Of a stretch of 64,000 nt of DNA, positions 48,419 through 60,558 are shown in pieces (the first letter of the stretch is position 1; every line of letters begins with the position of its first letter). Source of the DNA: Vicia villosa (Eukaryota; Streptophyta; Magnoliopsida; Fabales; Fabaceae). The stretch is taken from the NCBI RefSeq assembly GCF_029867415.1, contig NW_026705933.1:286869-350868 (forward strand). Direction: 5' to 3'. The notes beneath the pieces were generated by a model, which was not told the DNA's origin, searched no databases, and worked only from the letters and a program-made list of their open reading frames with translations. Both the position numbers and the translations under genes were made by a program.

Positions 48419-48454
<36 letters not shown>
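48416..48454. repeat. (ATT)n microsatellite
   Basis: A run of about 13 TTA units. It lies where the related segments carry AT repeats. Confidence 0.9.
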
Positions 48455-48455
<1 letters not shown>

Positions 48456-48950
48456 TTAATTTAGTTTTTAGATTTTAGATAAAATTAATGCAATTAAAAA
48501 AATAACTACTTCCTTTCTAAAATTTAAAGAATAAAGAACTCCTTCCTTTTTAAAGTCAAAAGCCCATTAAATCTTTTTAAAAAATTAGACTAAATTATTA
48601 TCATTTTTTAATATTTTTCTCTTTGTTATGGATAATTGGATATTGTCCTACAAATTAGACCAATATCTTTGTAGAAATACACCGATAATAAAAAATCATT
48701 CTATCATTCTCTCTTCTCTTTTATCTTATTTCTCTTTATTTTATAATACGTTATGCATGTCGTGTCAATTAAAGATTATGGATGTATCATATATCTTATT
48801 TATTTTAAATACGACATGTATGTCGTGATTTATTTTATTTTATTTATTCTAAGATATTCGCCTAAATGGATATTATATTGAAACAAAAGATAATGGATGT
48901 ATCATATATCTTTGTATCACACAACAGAATTTAGACATAAAAATGTGTAA
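48455..48950. other. AT-rich spacer with a short diverged repeat
   Basis: GGATGTATCATATATCTT occurs at about 48780 and 48894. No gene seen. Confidence 0.4.
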
Positions 48951-48954
48951 TGAA

Positions 48955-49370
48955 AAAACACGGCATACAATGAAAGACGCAAGAAGAATAATCAAAATCA
49001 TGTACTTAGTAGTTATCATTACGTTTATTAATCATTGATTAATCAATGAACACAGAAAAGAGATAGTTTTACCAATTCATTTATCAGATGAATGTCAACC
49101 AAGACATACTTATACATAACTCAATTAGCTTCGATAGCCTTAGTTACAAATTTTCTAAAATAGAAAACAAAGAGGGACTTATTTTCCAAAACAACGTCGT
49201 CACTTCAATAGTAATGTCTCGTACATTTTCTTTTTACATCCTAAAACCACTATTGCAGTGTCTAACAATAATTTCTTCCTCAAATTTTGGTGTAAAGCAG
49301 TAAAAATGTCTCTGATGGTCCAAGGAAAAGGACAGAACAAAAGGCTGTTCGAAAGGGTGGTGATTTATAT
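48955..49370 (-). pseudogene. NAC-domain-like pseudogene, copy 8 (subdomain C-D only)
   Basis: The minus strand shows a subdomain D block (KSLFVFYFRKFVTKAIEAN, then VMYKYVL) and the start of the last exon (SFIVCRVF near 48960). The 5' part ends near 49370 and the acidic tail is absent. It aligns with 13130-13480 on the opposite strand. Confidence 0.6.
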
Positions 49371-49960
49371 TTTCCTTAACTCTCCTAAATTGATTGCTTT
49401 ATTGTGTTATTGCATAAAGTAATTCTCAAATCTCAAGAAAACTTTCTACATAATTTTTCTTAGTTCAAATATACTAAAGTTTCCAACTTTATAACAAGTG
49501 CTGAAAATTAAATCTTAAAAAGATTGAGGTTTTTTTAGGATGAAAAAAAATGATTTTGTATTATATTTTTAATTTCGAGAATGTATAATTTCTTCCTTTT
49601 AATTATGATTGCTATGTGTGATTGATTCTTATAAATAGCTAGAAGACTAAATGACACTATCATTAGTTAAGATTCTAAGTATATGGATTTACCAACTCTA
49701 CTATTGTATGCATTTTGCAATGGCTTAAAGGTTTTTAGATCAATTTTATTTGTAACTAGCTTTTTATACAAACTTTAATTATCAAAAATAAGAATGAGAA
49801 CATGAAACTTATAGGAACTTTTCATACGAAATCATAGCATAACAACAACCGTATATCCTGTAATATCCCATTCATCTAATCAAAAGTAGTAACTACTAAT
49901 TGGTAAAGTAGGGGTAGCCGAGTAGGTATAGGTAGAGCTGTCAAAATGGGCTATCCGACC
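49371..49960. other. AT-rich spacer ending in a hAT-like terminus
   Basis: The last 30 bases (TAGAGCTGTCAAAATGGGC) resemble the termini of plant hAT-type MITEs that I know. An Ogre LTR starts at 49961, apparently inserted into or next to it. Confidence 0.4.
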
Positions 49961-50929
49961 TGTGGTGGTCGTTTTCTTTTACCTCCCCGTTTCACTTGGG
50001 AGGACGGCACGCTAAACCCTTCACGCGAAATTTGGAAGGAGAATGCGCCCGTGGTGGGATGAATTTTGTTTCAGTTCTTCCTACGATATCACACGAACTT
50101 TCTTATTTGTCCTACGAGTAGGAAAGGGGAAAAAAGATCTCAACTAAACCCTAGGAGTTTGCTAAGTGTGGGGATTTCACCTAGACTAGAAATTCTGGAG
50201 TCCGGGGGGTCGGTTATACATAGGGAAGTGTTTAAACACCCTACATATCTGTAGTACTCTACAGGAACCTTCTCTGTGTCATTTGTGATTGTGTTTGCTG
50301 CTAATGATTGGGAAAGTTTCTCCTTTGTGTTAGGAGAAGGAATTGATTTGATTTGAAAAGACAGACAGACAGACAGACTGACTATTTTTGGTATTTTATT
50401 AGCTCGCTGAGATTCCTTGTGAACCTCATGCCTACATATCCCTAGTGGAAGTCAGAGCTTAATGTAGTTCGGGGAACTAACTAGGGAAATTACTTGTTTT
50501 TTTGGTGCCTTGCTTGAAGCTCAAGGTTGAAGCTTGGAATTAAATCTCTGTTTACAGTAAAGAGACATGAAATTATCTCTACAGAGAGGTATTTGTACTA
50601 TTCTACCACAAACATTTAAAGAGTGACAGAATAACTGAATTCATTTCATTCAAGAGGGGGACCTTACTTGTGTATGTGCAAGTATACCAGTCAAATGCCT
50701 CTTAAATGAAAGAAGGATGCTCATCCAAATTAGGGAAAGTTACCACATGTCTGGGTTTTACTGCCAGCTCATGCCTTTCAAAATCCTAAATGGGAGACTT
50801 GATTAAAATTGAAATTGAAATGGAAATGTTTGTTTGAATGTGGTAGAGTAGTAAAAATATCTCTCTATAGAGATAAGCTATGTCTATCTACTGTATAAAA
50901 GATTTGACTTTAGCTGGCTTGTATGAGGC

Positions 50930-52440
50930 CCAAGCTTGAGGCTTTTTGATTGATTAATTATTATTATTGACTCTGGGAGATGGCTCCACTGGGGGTTAAT
51001 TACAGGGTATTTTTGTGTTCTGTACAAAGCCCAGAATTGAGGCTGACTCTACTTAGGGAGACTCTATTTATGTGCCTTGTACAAAGCCCAAGGTTGTGGC
51101 TAACTGTTAAGGATAATTGAATTTTAAGACTATGAATGACTCTATTTTATGTGCCTTGTACAAAGCCCAAGGTTGTGGCTGACTGTTGCTAGGGAAAACA
51201 TTATTTTCTGCCTTGTACAAAGCCCAAGGTTGTGGCGGACTCTTAAATGAATTAAGTATGGATGACTATATGGGGAAAGATCCTAAGTGTTAGGAATCTT
51301 TGACACATGAAAAATATGGTTTATCTGCCTTATACAAAGCCCAAGGTTGTGGCTACTGAATGATGAAGAACTCACTGGGGAGACTCTATTATCTGCCTTG
51401 TACAATGCCCAAGGTTGAGGCTGACTCTTGACAGGGGAGTTTTATTGTTTGGGTGCCTTGTATGAAGCCCAAGGTTGAGGCTAACTGTTTTTGTTGGTTT
51501 TGACTCTACTGAGGAGATTTTATTTATTAAAAGACTGTTTTTCTTTGGAAGCTAACCTTTTCCAGGGATTTTGACTCAGCTGGTGAATTTGTCTGTTAAA
51601 AGACTGACTTTATCATGTTTTTTGGAGGCTGACCCTTTCCAGGGATTTTGACTCTTTTGGGGAAATTATCTCCTAAGAGAATGAAATTATTTATTAATTA
51701 ATTTTGGAGGCTATCCCTTTCCAGGGGTTTTTATTGAAATGAAGGAATGTGTGGAAGCTAACCCTTTCCAGGGATTTTGACATTTTAGACAGATGTTGGA
51801 GGCTAACCCTTTCCAGGGGTTTTTATTAATATGAATGGCAGAAAGATTATCTAATGGAGACTTCTTGTTTAAAGCCCAAGATGAAGGCTGACTCAATGCT
51901 GAGGATGACCAAACATGGATCCTAGACTCTGCTAAGGAAGATTGATGAAGATAAGGGTGACAGAGACTGTCCATGTCTCTCATTCCAAAATGTGTACTCA
52001 ATGCAAAATTGAGACAAACTTAGCTTGTTTAAGGTCTGGTTTAAATTGGAAGAAACTCACCAGGGTAGGCTAAAAGGTGACTAAAGACCTGTTCCTATGT
52101 TTATAAGAAACCTGATGGGTCCTTGTATACAAGCTCAAGAGGAAGCTGGAAATGCTTTTAAGAAGCCTGTGGGTCCTTGTACAAAGCCCAAGAGGAGGCT
52201 AATCGAGGGTCCTTGTTATAGCACAAGAGAAAGCTATGTAGTTTTGAACTTATTTTGGCTCTAAGCAAATGGGTAAGAGGTTTCACCGGGAATAATTCCT
52301 CTTTGGGTGGATGTGTCCTATTTATTTGGATTCTAAGGTTTTTGCCAAGATGTTTCACCGGGAATAATTCATCTTGGGGGTTTGAACTACAGATCTCTAA
52401 TTAGGAAAGAGCCTTCACCGGGAAGACATTCTCAATCCTA
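50930..52440 (-). repeat. Diverged tandem motifs inside the outer Ogre LTR
   Basis: Three families of short repeats follow each other: TTGTACAAAGCCCAAGGTTG with flanking GGCTGACTC (about nine, 51030-51490), GAGGCTAACCCTTTCCAGGG (about six, 51550-51830) and TTTCACCGGGAATAATTC (about three, 52280-52420). The matching set in the inner LTR is at about 55010-56540, with different copy numbers in the middle family. Confidence 0.8.
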
Positions 52441-53327
52441 GGTCATATTCCTATAATATATATATAGTTTAACTGTCCTAGGGTTTACACTCAAACGTAG
52501 TTCTAAACTAATATATATATGCACAGTTTATATTTGACAGTAATTTAAATAAAGACTGTAAATTGAAAGCTTGTAAAGCCTAACCTGGATGGAGTGGAGG
52601 CCATTGAAGAAGTATGTACAGAGCCTCAACAGTAATTTTTGTTGTTTTGTTGATAACAGGTGAATATATATATGATAAACAGTTAATGGTTTTTGAAAAC
52701 AGAAGAAGTGAAGATGGACAAAGGTCACATAGGTATCTGAAGAGTTTCACCGGGAATAATGCCCTTCAAATACCAGAAGAATGTTTTTGAAAACAGAAAG
52801 AAGATTTTGAAAATACAGTTTTGAAAACAAGCTAAGAAGAGAAGGTTTTTGGGACTTACACTCTATTAGAGGCCCAGTACTTTGCAGTACTGGTGATAAA
52901 AACAGTTGGAAATGATTTGAAATGATATAAGGTTTTGTTGTTTGAAAACCTTAATCATTTGATTTAATCAGAGATTGAAAACAGTTTTGAGAATTGACAA
53001 AAGTCAACTTAATTAAAGTAAAAAATAAAGATTTTTACTTAATTAAGACCTAAACAATTAGGGTTTTATCATAAAATTATTTACAAAGTGATTAGGTTAA
53101 AATAAAGTGATAATATATATTTAAAGTATTTAAGAAAACACTTAAAAACATACTATTTTAAACCTAATTAAAATTCAAGAAATAAATAATATTTTTATGA
53201 TTTTTTTGACTATTCACAAAATAGATATATTAAATAATAGGTGTATGAAAAATGAAGTAAAAATGATTTATTTTGATAGGTGAATTAATTGTGTGAAGTT
53301 GTGAAGAAATTTAGTGTGAAAAGTGAT

Positions 53328-53408
53328 AAAAAAAATGGTTTTGTCACCTAGAGGGGTTGAACTCACGCCCTCCAAGTCATTGGCCAAAACACCCACCATC
53401 TGGGCTAC
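53328..53408 (-). ncRNA. tRNA-like A-box/B-box module 1, outer LTR
   Basis: The minus strand has an A-box-like TAGCCCAGATGG (53396-53407), a B-box-like GAGTTCAACCC (53354-53364) and an eight-T run at 53328-53335. The same layout appears in the inner LTR. It looks like a degenerate tRNA-derived polymerase III unit, not a functional tRNA. Confidence 0.45.
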
Positions 53409-53487
53409 GCGCGCAGTTTGTTTAAGATGCACATCCAACTTATTATATTTTCAAACAAGTGGCAAAACATTGAAAAATAAATGAAGC

Positions 53488-53568
53488 AAAAAGTCTGGGG
53501 CGAGGGGGATTCGAACCCCAGACCTTGGGCATGAGGAGACTAAGAGCGCATGTGTGGCCACTAGGGCA
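53488..53568 (-). ncRNA. tRNA-like A-box/B-box module 2, outer LTR
   Basis: The minus strand has TGCCCTAGTGG (53558-53568; one mismatch to TGGCNNAGTGG), a perfect B box GGTTCGAATCC (53507-53517) within a T-arm-like GGGGTTCGAATCCCC, and a TTTTT run at 53488-53492. No acceptor-stem pairing is found. Confidence 0.5.
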
Positions 53569-56500
53569 AGTTGTTCAGTCGTTAATAAAACGCACACCAT
53601 TCAAAATAAAATAAACTCTCCCCTGAGAATTCAAATTTTGCGCGCCACCACCATCTTCGTCTTCAACCTCAAGCTCTCCATTTTTGAATTTCTGAACTTA
53701 CTCGTTTCTCAACCATTTGCAACGATGTAAACATGAAACTTGCTCTAAATTCACTCACGATTCTAAATATGTAACTAACATGAACTATCATTAACTACAT
53801 CTAACTAATTTACCAGAAATCGTGAAGAACCCTAAAATTTCAAAATTAAATTAAATGACTATACTGAAAGATAAATGGATGATGATAGAGGGTTTTCAAT
53901 CCTCTGATGATGCTGAACAAGATAGAATCGAGCTATTTCACAAAGAGTACTTAAATTAAAGAGAGGGAGTTCAGAAACCTACCTCTGAAAATGGAGATCG
54001 TGAGGATGATAGAGAGCAACTGGGCTTGTATGAATGATCCCAAAAGCTTCCTTGTGGCTCAGTGATGCTAACTGTGGTGGTCGTTTTCTTTACCTCCCCG
54101 TTTCACTTGGGAGGACGGCACGCTAAACCCTTCACGCGAAATTTGGAAGGAGAATGCGCCCGTGGTGGGATGAATTTTGTTTCAGTTCTTCCTACGATAT
54201 CACACGAACTTTCTTATTTGTCCTACGAGTAGGAAAGGGGAAAAAAGATCTCAACTAAACCCTAGGAGTTTGCTAAGTGTGGGGATTTCACCTAGACTAG
54301 AAATTCTGGAGTCCGGGAGGTCGGTTATACATAGGGAAGTGTTTAAACACCCTACATATCTGTAGTACTCTACAGGAACCTTCTCTGTGTCATTGTGTTT
54401 GTGTTTATTGCTAATGATTGGGAAAGTTTCTCCTTTGTATTAGGAGAGAGAATTGAATTGATTTTAAAAGACAGACAGACAGACAAACTGACTATTTTTG
54501 GTATTTTATTAGCTCGCTGAGATTCCTTGTGAACCTCATGCCTACATATCCCTAGTGGAAGTCAGAGCTTAATGTAGTTCGGGGAACTAACTAGGGAAAT
54601 TAAATATTTTTGGTGCCTTGCTTGAAGCTCAAGGTTGAAGCTTGGAATTAAATCTCTGTTTACAGTAAAGAGACATGAAATTATCTCTACAGAGAGGTAT
54701 TTGTACTATTCTACCACAAACATTTAAAGGAGTGACAGAATAACTGAATTCATTTCATTCAAGAGGGGGACCTTACTTGTGTATGTGCAAGTATACCAGT
54801 CAAATGCCTCTTAAATGAAAGAAAGATGCTCATCCAAATTAGGGAAAGTTACCACATGTCTGGGTTTTACTGCCAGCTCATGCCTTTCAAAATCCTAAAT
54901 GGGAGACTTGATTAAAATTGAAATTGAAATGTTTGTTTGTTTGAATGTGGTAGAGTAGTAAAAATATCTCTCTATGGAGATAAGCTATGTCTATCTACTG
55001 TATAAAAGATTTGACTTTTAGCTGGCTTGTATGAGGCCCAAGCTTGAGGCTTTTTGATTGATTAATTTATATTATTGACTCTGGGAGATGACTCCACTGG
55101 GGGTTAATTACAGGGTATTTTTTGTGTTCTGTACAAAGCCCAGAATTGAGGCTGACTCTACTTAGGGAGACTCTATTTATGTGCCTTGTACAAAGCCCAA
55201 GGTTGTGGCCGACTCTAGCTAGGGAAAACATTATTTTCTGCCTTGTACAAAGCCCAAGGTTGTGGCGGACTCTTAAATGAATTAAGTATGGATGACTATA
55301 TGGGGAAAGATCCTAAGTGTTAGGAATCTTTGACACATGAAAGATATGGTTTATCTGCCTTGTACAAAGCCCAAGGTTGTGGCTACTGAGTGGTGAAGAA
55401 CTCACTGGGGAGACTCTATTATCTGCCTTGTACAATGCCCAAGGTTGAGGCTGACTCTTGACAGGGGAGACTTATTGTTTGGGTGCCTTGTATGAAGCCC
55501 AAGGTTGAGGCTAACTGTTTTTGTTGGTTTTGACTCTACTGAAGAGGTTTTATTTATTAAAAGACTGTTTTTCTTTGGAAGCTAACCCTTTCCAGGGATT
55601 TTGACTCAGCTGGTGAATTTGTCTTTTAAAAGACTGACTTTTATCATGTTTTTGGAGGCTGACCCTTTCCAGGGGTTTTGACTCTTTTGGGGAAATTATC
55701 TCCTAAGAGAAATGAATCTTTATTTATTTTGACATTTTTATTAATTGACTTTGGAGGCTAACCCTTTCCAGGGGTTTTGACTCTTTTGGGGAAATTATCT
55801 CCTAAGAGAAATGAATCTTTATTTATTTTGACATTTTTATTAATTGACTTTGGAGGCTAACCCTTTCCAGGGGTTTTTATTGAAATGATGGATTGATTTT
55901 AATTGACTTTGGAGGCTAACCCTTTCCAGGGGTTTTGATGATTGAAAAGTGAATGGCAGAAAGATTATCTAGTGAGACTTCTTGTTTAAAGCCCAAGATG
56001 AAGGCTGACTCAATGCTGAGGATGACCAAAACATAGATCCTAGACTCTACTAAGGAGGATTGATGAAGATAAGGGTGACAGAGACTGTCCATGTCTCTCA
56101 TTCCAAAAATGTACTCAATGCAAAATTGAGACAAACTTAGCTTGTATAAGGTCTGGTTTAAATTGGAAGAAACTCACCAGGGTAGGCTAAAAGGTGACTA
56201 AAGACCTGTTCCTATGTTTATAAGAAACCTGATGGGTCCTTGTATACAAGCTCAAGAGGAAGCTGGAAATACTTTTAAGAAGCCTGTGGGTCCTTGTACA
56301 AAGCCCAAGAGGAGGCTAATCGAGGGTCCTTGTTATAGCACAAGAGAAAGCTATGTAGTTTTGAACTTATTTTGGCTCTAAGCAAATGGGTAAGAGGTTT
56401 CACCGGGAATAATTCCTCTTTGGGTGGATGTGTCCTATTATTTGGATTCTAAGGTTTTTGCCAAGATGTTTCACCGGGAATAATTCATCTTGGGGGTTTG

Positions 56501-57437
56501 AACTACAGATCTCTAATTAGGAAAGAGCCTTCACCGGGAAGACATTCTCAATCCTAGGTCATATTCCTATAATATATATATAGTTTAACTATCCTAAGGT
56601 TTATACTCAAACGTAGTTCTAAACTAATATATGCACAGTTTATATTTGACAGTAATTTAAATAAAGACTGTAAATTGAAAGCTTGTAAAGCCTAACCTGG
56701 ATGGAGTGGAGGCCATTGAAGAAGTATGTACAGAGCCTCAACAGTATTTTTGTTGTTTTGTTGATAATAGTTGAATATTTATGATAAACAGTTAATGGTT
56801 TTTTGAAAACAGAAGAAGTGAAGATGGACAAAGGTCACATAGGTATCTGAAGAGTTTCACCGGGAATAATGCCCTTCAAATACCAGAAGAAAGTTTTGAA
56901 AACAGAAAGAAGATTTTGAAAATACAGTTTTGAAAACAAGCTAAGAAGAGAAGGTTTTTGGGACTTACACTCTATTAGAGGCCCAGTACTTTATAGTACT
57001 GGTTATAAAAGCAGTTGAAAATGATTTGAAATGATACAAGGTTTTGTTGTTTGAAAACCCTAATCATTTGATTTTATCAGAGATTGAAAACAGTTTTTGA
57101 GATTTGACAAAAGTCAACTTAATTAAAGTAAAAATAAAGATTTTCACTTAATTAAGACCTAAACAATTAGGGTTTTATCATAAAATTATTCACACAAATA
57201 ATTAGGTTAAAACAAAATGGAAACATATATTTAAAGTATTTAATAAAACACTTAAAACATACTATTTTATACCTAATAAAAATATATGAATTAAATAATA
57301 TTTTTATGATTTTTTTTGATTATACATAAAATAGGTATATTAAATAACAAGTGTGTGAAAAATGAAGTGAAAATGATTTAATTTGATAGGTTAAATATTT
57401 ATGTGAAGTTGTGAAGAAAATAAGTGTGAAAAGTGGT

Positions 57438-57517
57438 AAAAAATATAGAAATGTCTTCACCAAGGCTTGAACTCACGCCCTCTAAGTCACACACACAAAA
57501 CAAACACCACTGGGCCA
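57438..57517 (-). ncRNA. tRNA-like A-box/B-box module 1, inner LTR
   Basis: The minus strand has a perfect A-box match TGGCCCAGTGG (57507-57517), B-box-like GAGTTCAAGCC (57464-57474), and a six-T run (57438-57443). The A-to-B spacing of about 32 bp is tRNA-like. Confidence 0.5.
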
Positions 57518-57598
57518 ACGCGCGTGTGGTGATAGTAACTTGCATCCATTTGGTTATGTTTCAAGACAACTAGTAAATCATTGAAAAATAAAAGAAAC

Positions 57599-57679
57599 AA
57601 AAAGTCTGGGGCGAGGGGGATTCGAACCCCAGACTTTGGGCATGAGGAGACTAAGAGCGCATGTGTGGCCACTGGGGCA
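57599..57679 (-). ncRNA. tRNA-like A-box/B-box module 2, inner LTR
   Basis: The minus strand has TGCCCCAGTGG (57669-57679), a perfect B box GGTTCGAATCC (57618-57628) and TTTTT (57599-57603). It is the counterpart of 53488-53568. Confidence 0.5.
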
Positions 57680-60178
57680 AGTTGTTCATTCGTTAATAAA
57701 ACAACTATCACTCAAAATAAAATAAACTCTACCCTGAGGATTCAAAAATGGCGCGCTTCACCATCTTCATCTTCAACCTCAAGCTCCATGAATTTGAATT
57801 TCTGAACTCACTCGTTTCTCAACCATTTGCCACGATGTAAACATGAAACTTGCTCTAAATTCACTCACGATTTTAAATATGTAACTAACATGAATTAATA
57901 TTAACTACATCTAACTAATTTACCAGAAATCGTGAAGAACCCTAAAATTTCAAAATCAAATTAAATGACTATACTGAAAGATAAATGAATGATGATAGAG
58001 GGTTTTCAATCCTCTGATGATGCTGAACAAGATAGAATCGAGCTATTTCACAAAGAGTTCTTAAATTAGAGAGGTGAAGTTCAGAAACTTACCTCTGAAA
58101 AGGGAGGTCGTGAGGATGATTGAGGGCACCTGGGCTTGAATGAATGATCTCAATAGCTTCCCTGAGACTCAATGATGCTAACTGGATGCTTATTGTAGCC
58201 TGAATCCTTCTGAATTGTTCTATGGACCTCCCTCGATTTGAGCTTCAAGTGAACATGGAGGGTGTTGATTCTCGAGTTACAGATGAGCTGCAGCCATCTG
58301 GTTAGCTTCACTATGACCTGAGGAGTGTGTCTGAATGATTGGCTTGGCTTGAAACCTCCTGAATCACTCCATGGACCTCCAACTGCAAGTGCTCCAAAGT
58401 GAGAGCAACAATGGTGTTCCTCCACCTACAGAAGTGATCCAGGTGCTTGGATCACCTCAAATGACCTCCCTTGATATGTTAGAATGCTCACTTCCCAAAG
58501 ATAAGCTCTGGTTTGAAGAAATCGATTCTTCTTGCCAAAGAACTTTGAAAAACAATGAACAAGAGAAGAGAAAGAGAAAGCAAGTAATATGGTTGCTTTG
58601 GTGTCTTTTTCTACTGAATTGTGCTCTCCTATTTATAGGCAAATGTCTCAGTACTGAGTGAGAGAGTGAGCTTGCTTAATGAGAGAGTTTTGGTTTCTTA
58701 GCCATGAAGAAATTCAAAGAATCTCCAAAATGCAATGATGCATTTTCGGGCTAGCTTCCCCCATCCATTGATCTTGCAGGATCTTAGGGAACATTTCTGA
58801 TATGTAGCAAGTTTCTATTGGCTTAGGAGAAGATTCCAATTGGTGAATCATTGCTTATCATAAATTCTCAAAAGTAATGATTACATAATCACATGTTCTT
58901 GCTTTTGGGAATCTTCTTCAATCTTCATGCCATGGTGAAAATGAATGCATGGTGTTGTTTCAGACATGTTATGGGTCGTGTAGCATCCATTCATGAAGCA
59001 AAATGCACAAAATTGCAAAGTTCCAATTTGCACATGACCTATAATTTTACTTCATGAGGCCAACTTTGAACAAGCATAACTCCTAGCTCAAATTGAATTT
59101 GGAGAAGGTTGAACACAATTTGGAAAGCCCTAAACATCTACTTCAAATCATTAGTTTATGTCTTCTTCAGAATCATTTGGGAAATTTGTGAAAAATGAGG
59201 TCAAAGTTGGAAGAAAACTAGGTTAAAACACTTAGAAAAATTTCTAAGTGTTTATGACCTAAACTTCAAAATCTCCAAAACTTCATAAATGGTTGATCTT
59301 TTGAAAAAAGTTCCCTTGTAAGATGTTGTTTTATTTGGCAAGATCTACAACTTTCATGTTGGAAGTTTTTTGAGTTGTGTAGGTGAAATTTTGAGTTCTC
59401 ACCATGCCTTCAAAAACCCTAATTCCCGACTTTTCGCTCCTTGATGAATTTCTTTGGATTTCTTTGGCCAAATGACTTTGACATCCACATATTGATGATA
59501 TTGATCTTTGAAAGTCATTTTTTGACCAAAAACCTTAAAAGTCAATGATGATCCTTCACAGTTGACTTTTTCCTGACAAAGTGAATTTTTGGGCTTTTGT
59601 GTAGAAATAAGATCTTCTCCACAAATGGATGATATAAATGGATTATATGGAGGTAGTAGAGATCCTTGAATCATGTCTTGAGTTTTGGATTCATGCCCTG
59701 ATCAGAAGTCAACTATCTTGGTGAATTAGGTCAAAACCCTAATTTGTCGACCATGTGAAAGTAATGACTGTAGACTTTGAATTGGAGTGTGATGTTCAGT
59801 AGACCTTGTAATATGAGTTATTTGAAGATGATTGATGTCTTTGAATGACCCTCTGAGGTTTCTTAGGGTTTCCCAAATGTGATCCCTGATTTTAGTCCTT
59901 GATAGGCTCAAAACCCTAGTCTGGTGTCCTGAGTATACCTGTACTCATATGACTGGATGTCTAATCAATCATAGATGAGAAAAGTGAAGTTTTTGAGCTT
60001 CATGATTGTATTAGAGACTAATCTTTGTATTGATTGATCCTTTGCCTGAGCTTTCTTGTCTTTGAGCATCCTTGATTAGGTACTAGATGGAGAAATGACT
60101 GCTCTGGGTACTTGTCTTGACCTGATGAAAAATCCTGAAGATATGTCATCTCAGGGGGTCAAAAATTAGGGTATGACA

Positions 60179-60194
60179 GATGCCCCTATTTAAG
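60179..60194 (-). promoter_or_regulatory. Polypurine tract of the inner Ogre
   Basis: The minus strand reads TTAAATAGGGGCATC immediately before the LTR start. This marks the 3' end of the internal region and fixes the element's orientation. Confidence 0.85.
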
Positions 60195-60558
60195 TTTCTT
60201 TTATCTGGAGGGAGAGAGATTGATATCTTGATCTCTCCTGTGTAAAAGAGACTTAAATATCGAGGAATGCCCGAATTTTGGGCGCTCCTGAGATGTTGTA
60301 ATTGATAAAATCTTTGCATGATTTGATCCCGTTGTCGCGCTTGGCGGGGAATGAGGAGACAAACTCCTGCAGAAATACTTGATGTGGATTCTGGTGAATG
60401 GATGACAATGTTGGATGCGCAATCCATCTTCTTCAACTAAGTGCTGATACTTAGAAAAAGGTGAACAACCTCCTCTCGTTCCGGACGTCCAAATCTCGAA
60501 ACTGGTCTTAGTTGCGTTTGGACAATATCTCAGATAAAGAGAAAATTTCCAAAGGTTT

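Larger units (their letters stand above)
49961..54072 (-). mobile_element. Ogre LTR, outer element (interrupted)
   Basis: This 4112-bp block starts TGTGGTGGTCGTTTTC and aligns with 54073-58182 of the next LTR over its whole length. It stops at GATGCTAAC, in the middle of the LTR sequence, exactly where the inner element begins. It should continue beyond the right window edge if the inner Ogre is a nested insertion. The strand follows the inner element's coding direction. No internal coding part of this element is in the window. Confidence 0.8.
54073..60178 (-). mobile_element. Ogre 3' LTR, inner element (6.1 kb, complete)
   Basis: On the minus strand it starts TGTCATACCCTAATTTTTGA at 60178 and ends GACCACCACA at 54073: TG/CA termini. 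The start is preceded by the purine tract AAATAGGGGCATC. A length of 6106 bp is within the unusually long range known for Ogre LTRs. The left flanking 5-mer is CTAAC (54068-54072). Compared with the outer LTR it has a local duplication near 55720-55860 and scattered substitutions and indels. Confidence 0.88.

Noticed and set aside
53488..53568. A functional tRNA gene on the minus strand
   Set aside because: A and B boxes and a T-run are present, but no acceptor stem or anticodon arm pairs properly. The same unit recurs in both LTRs. Kept only as a tRNA-like module.
57581..57805. A 74-aa plus-strand frame containing GARGIRTPDF
   Set aside because: It is antisense to the tRNA-like module in the Ogre LTR. 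Such peptides recur as annotation artefacts.
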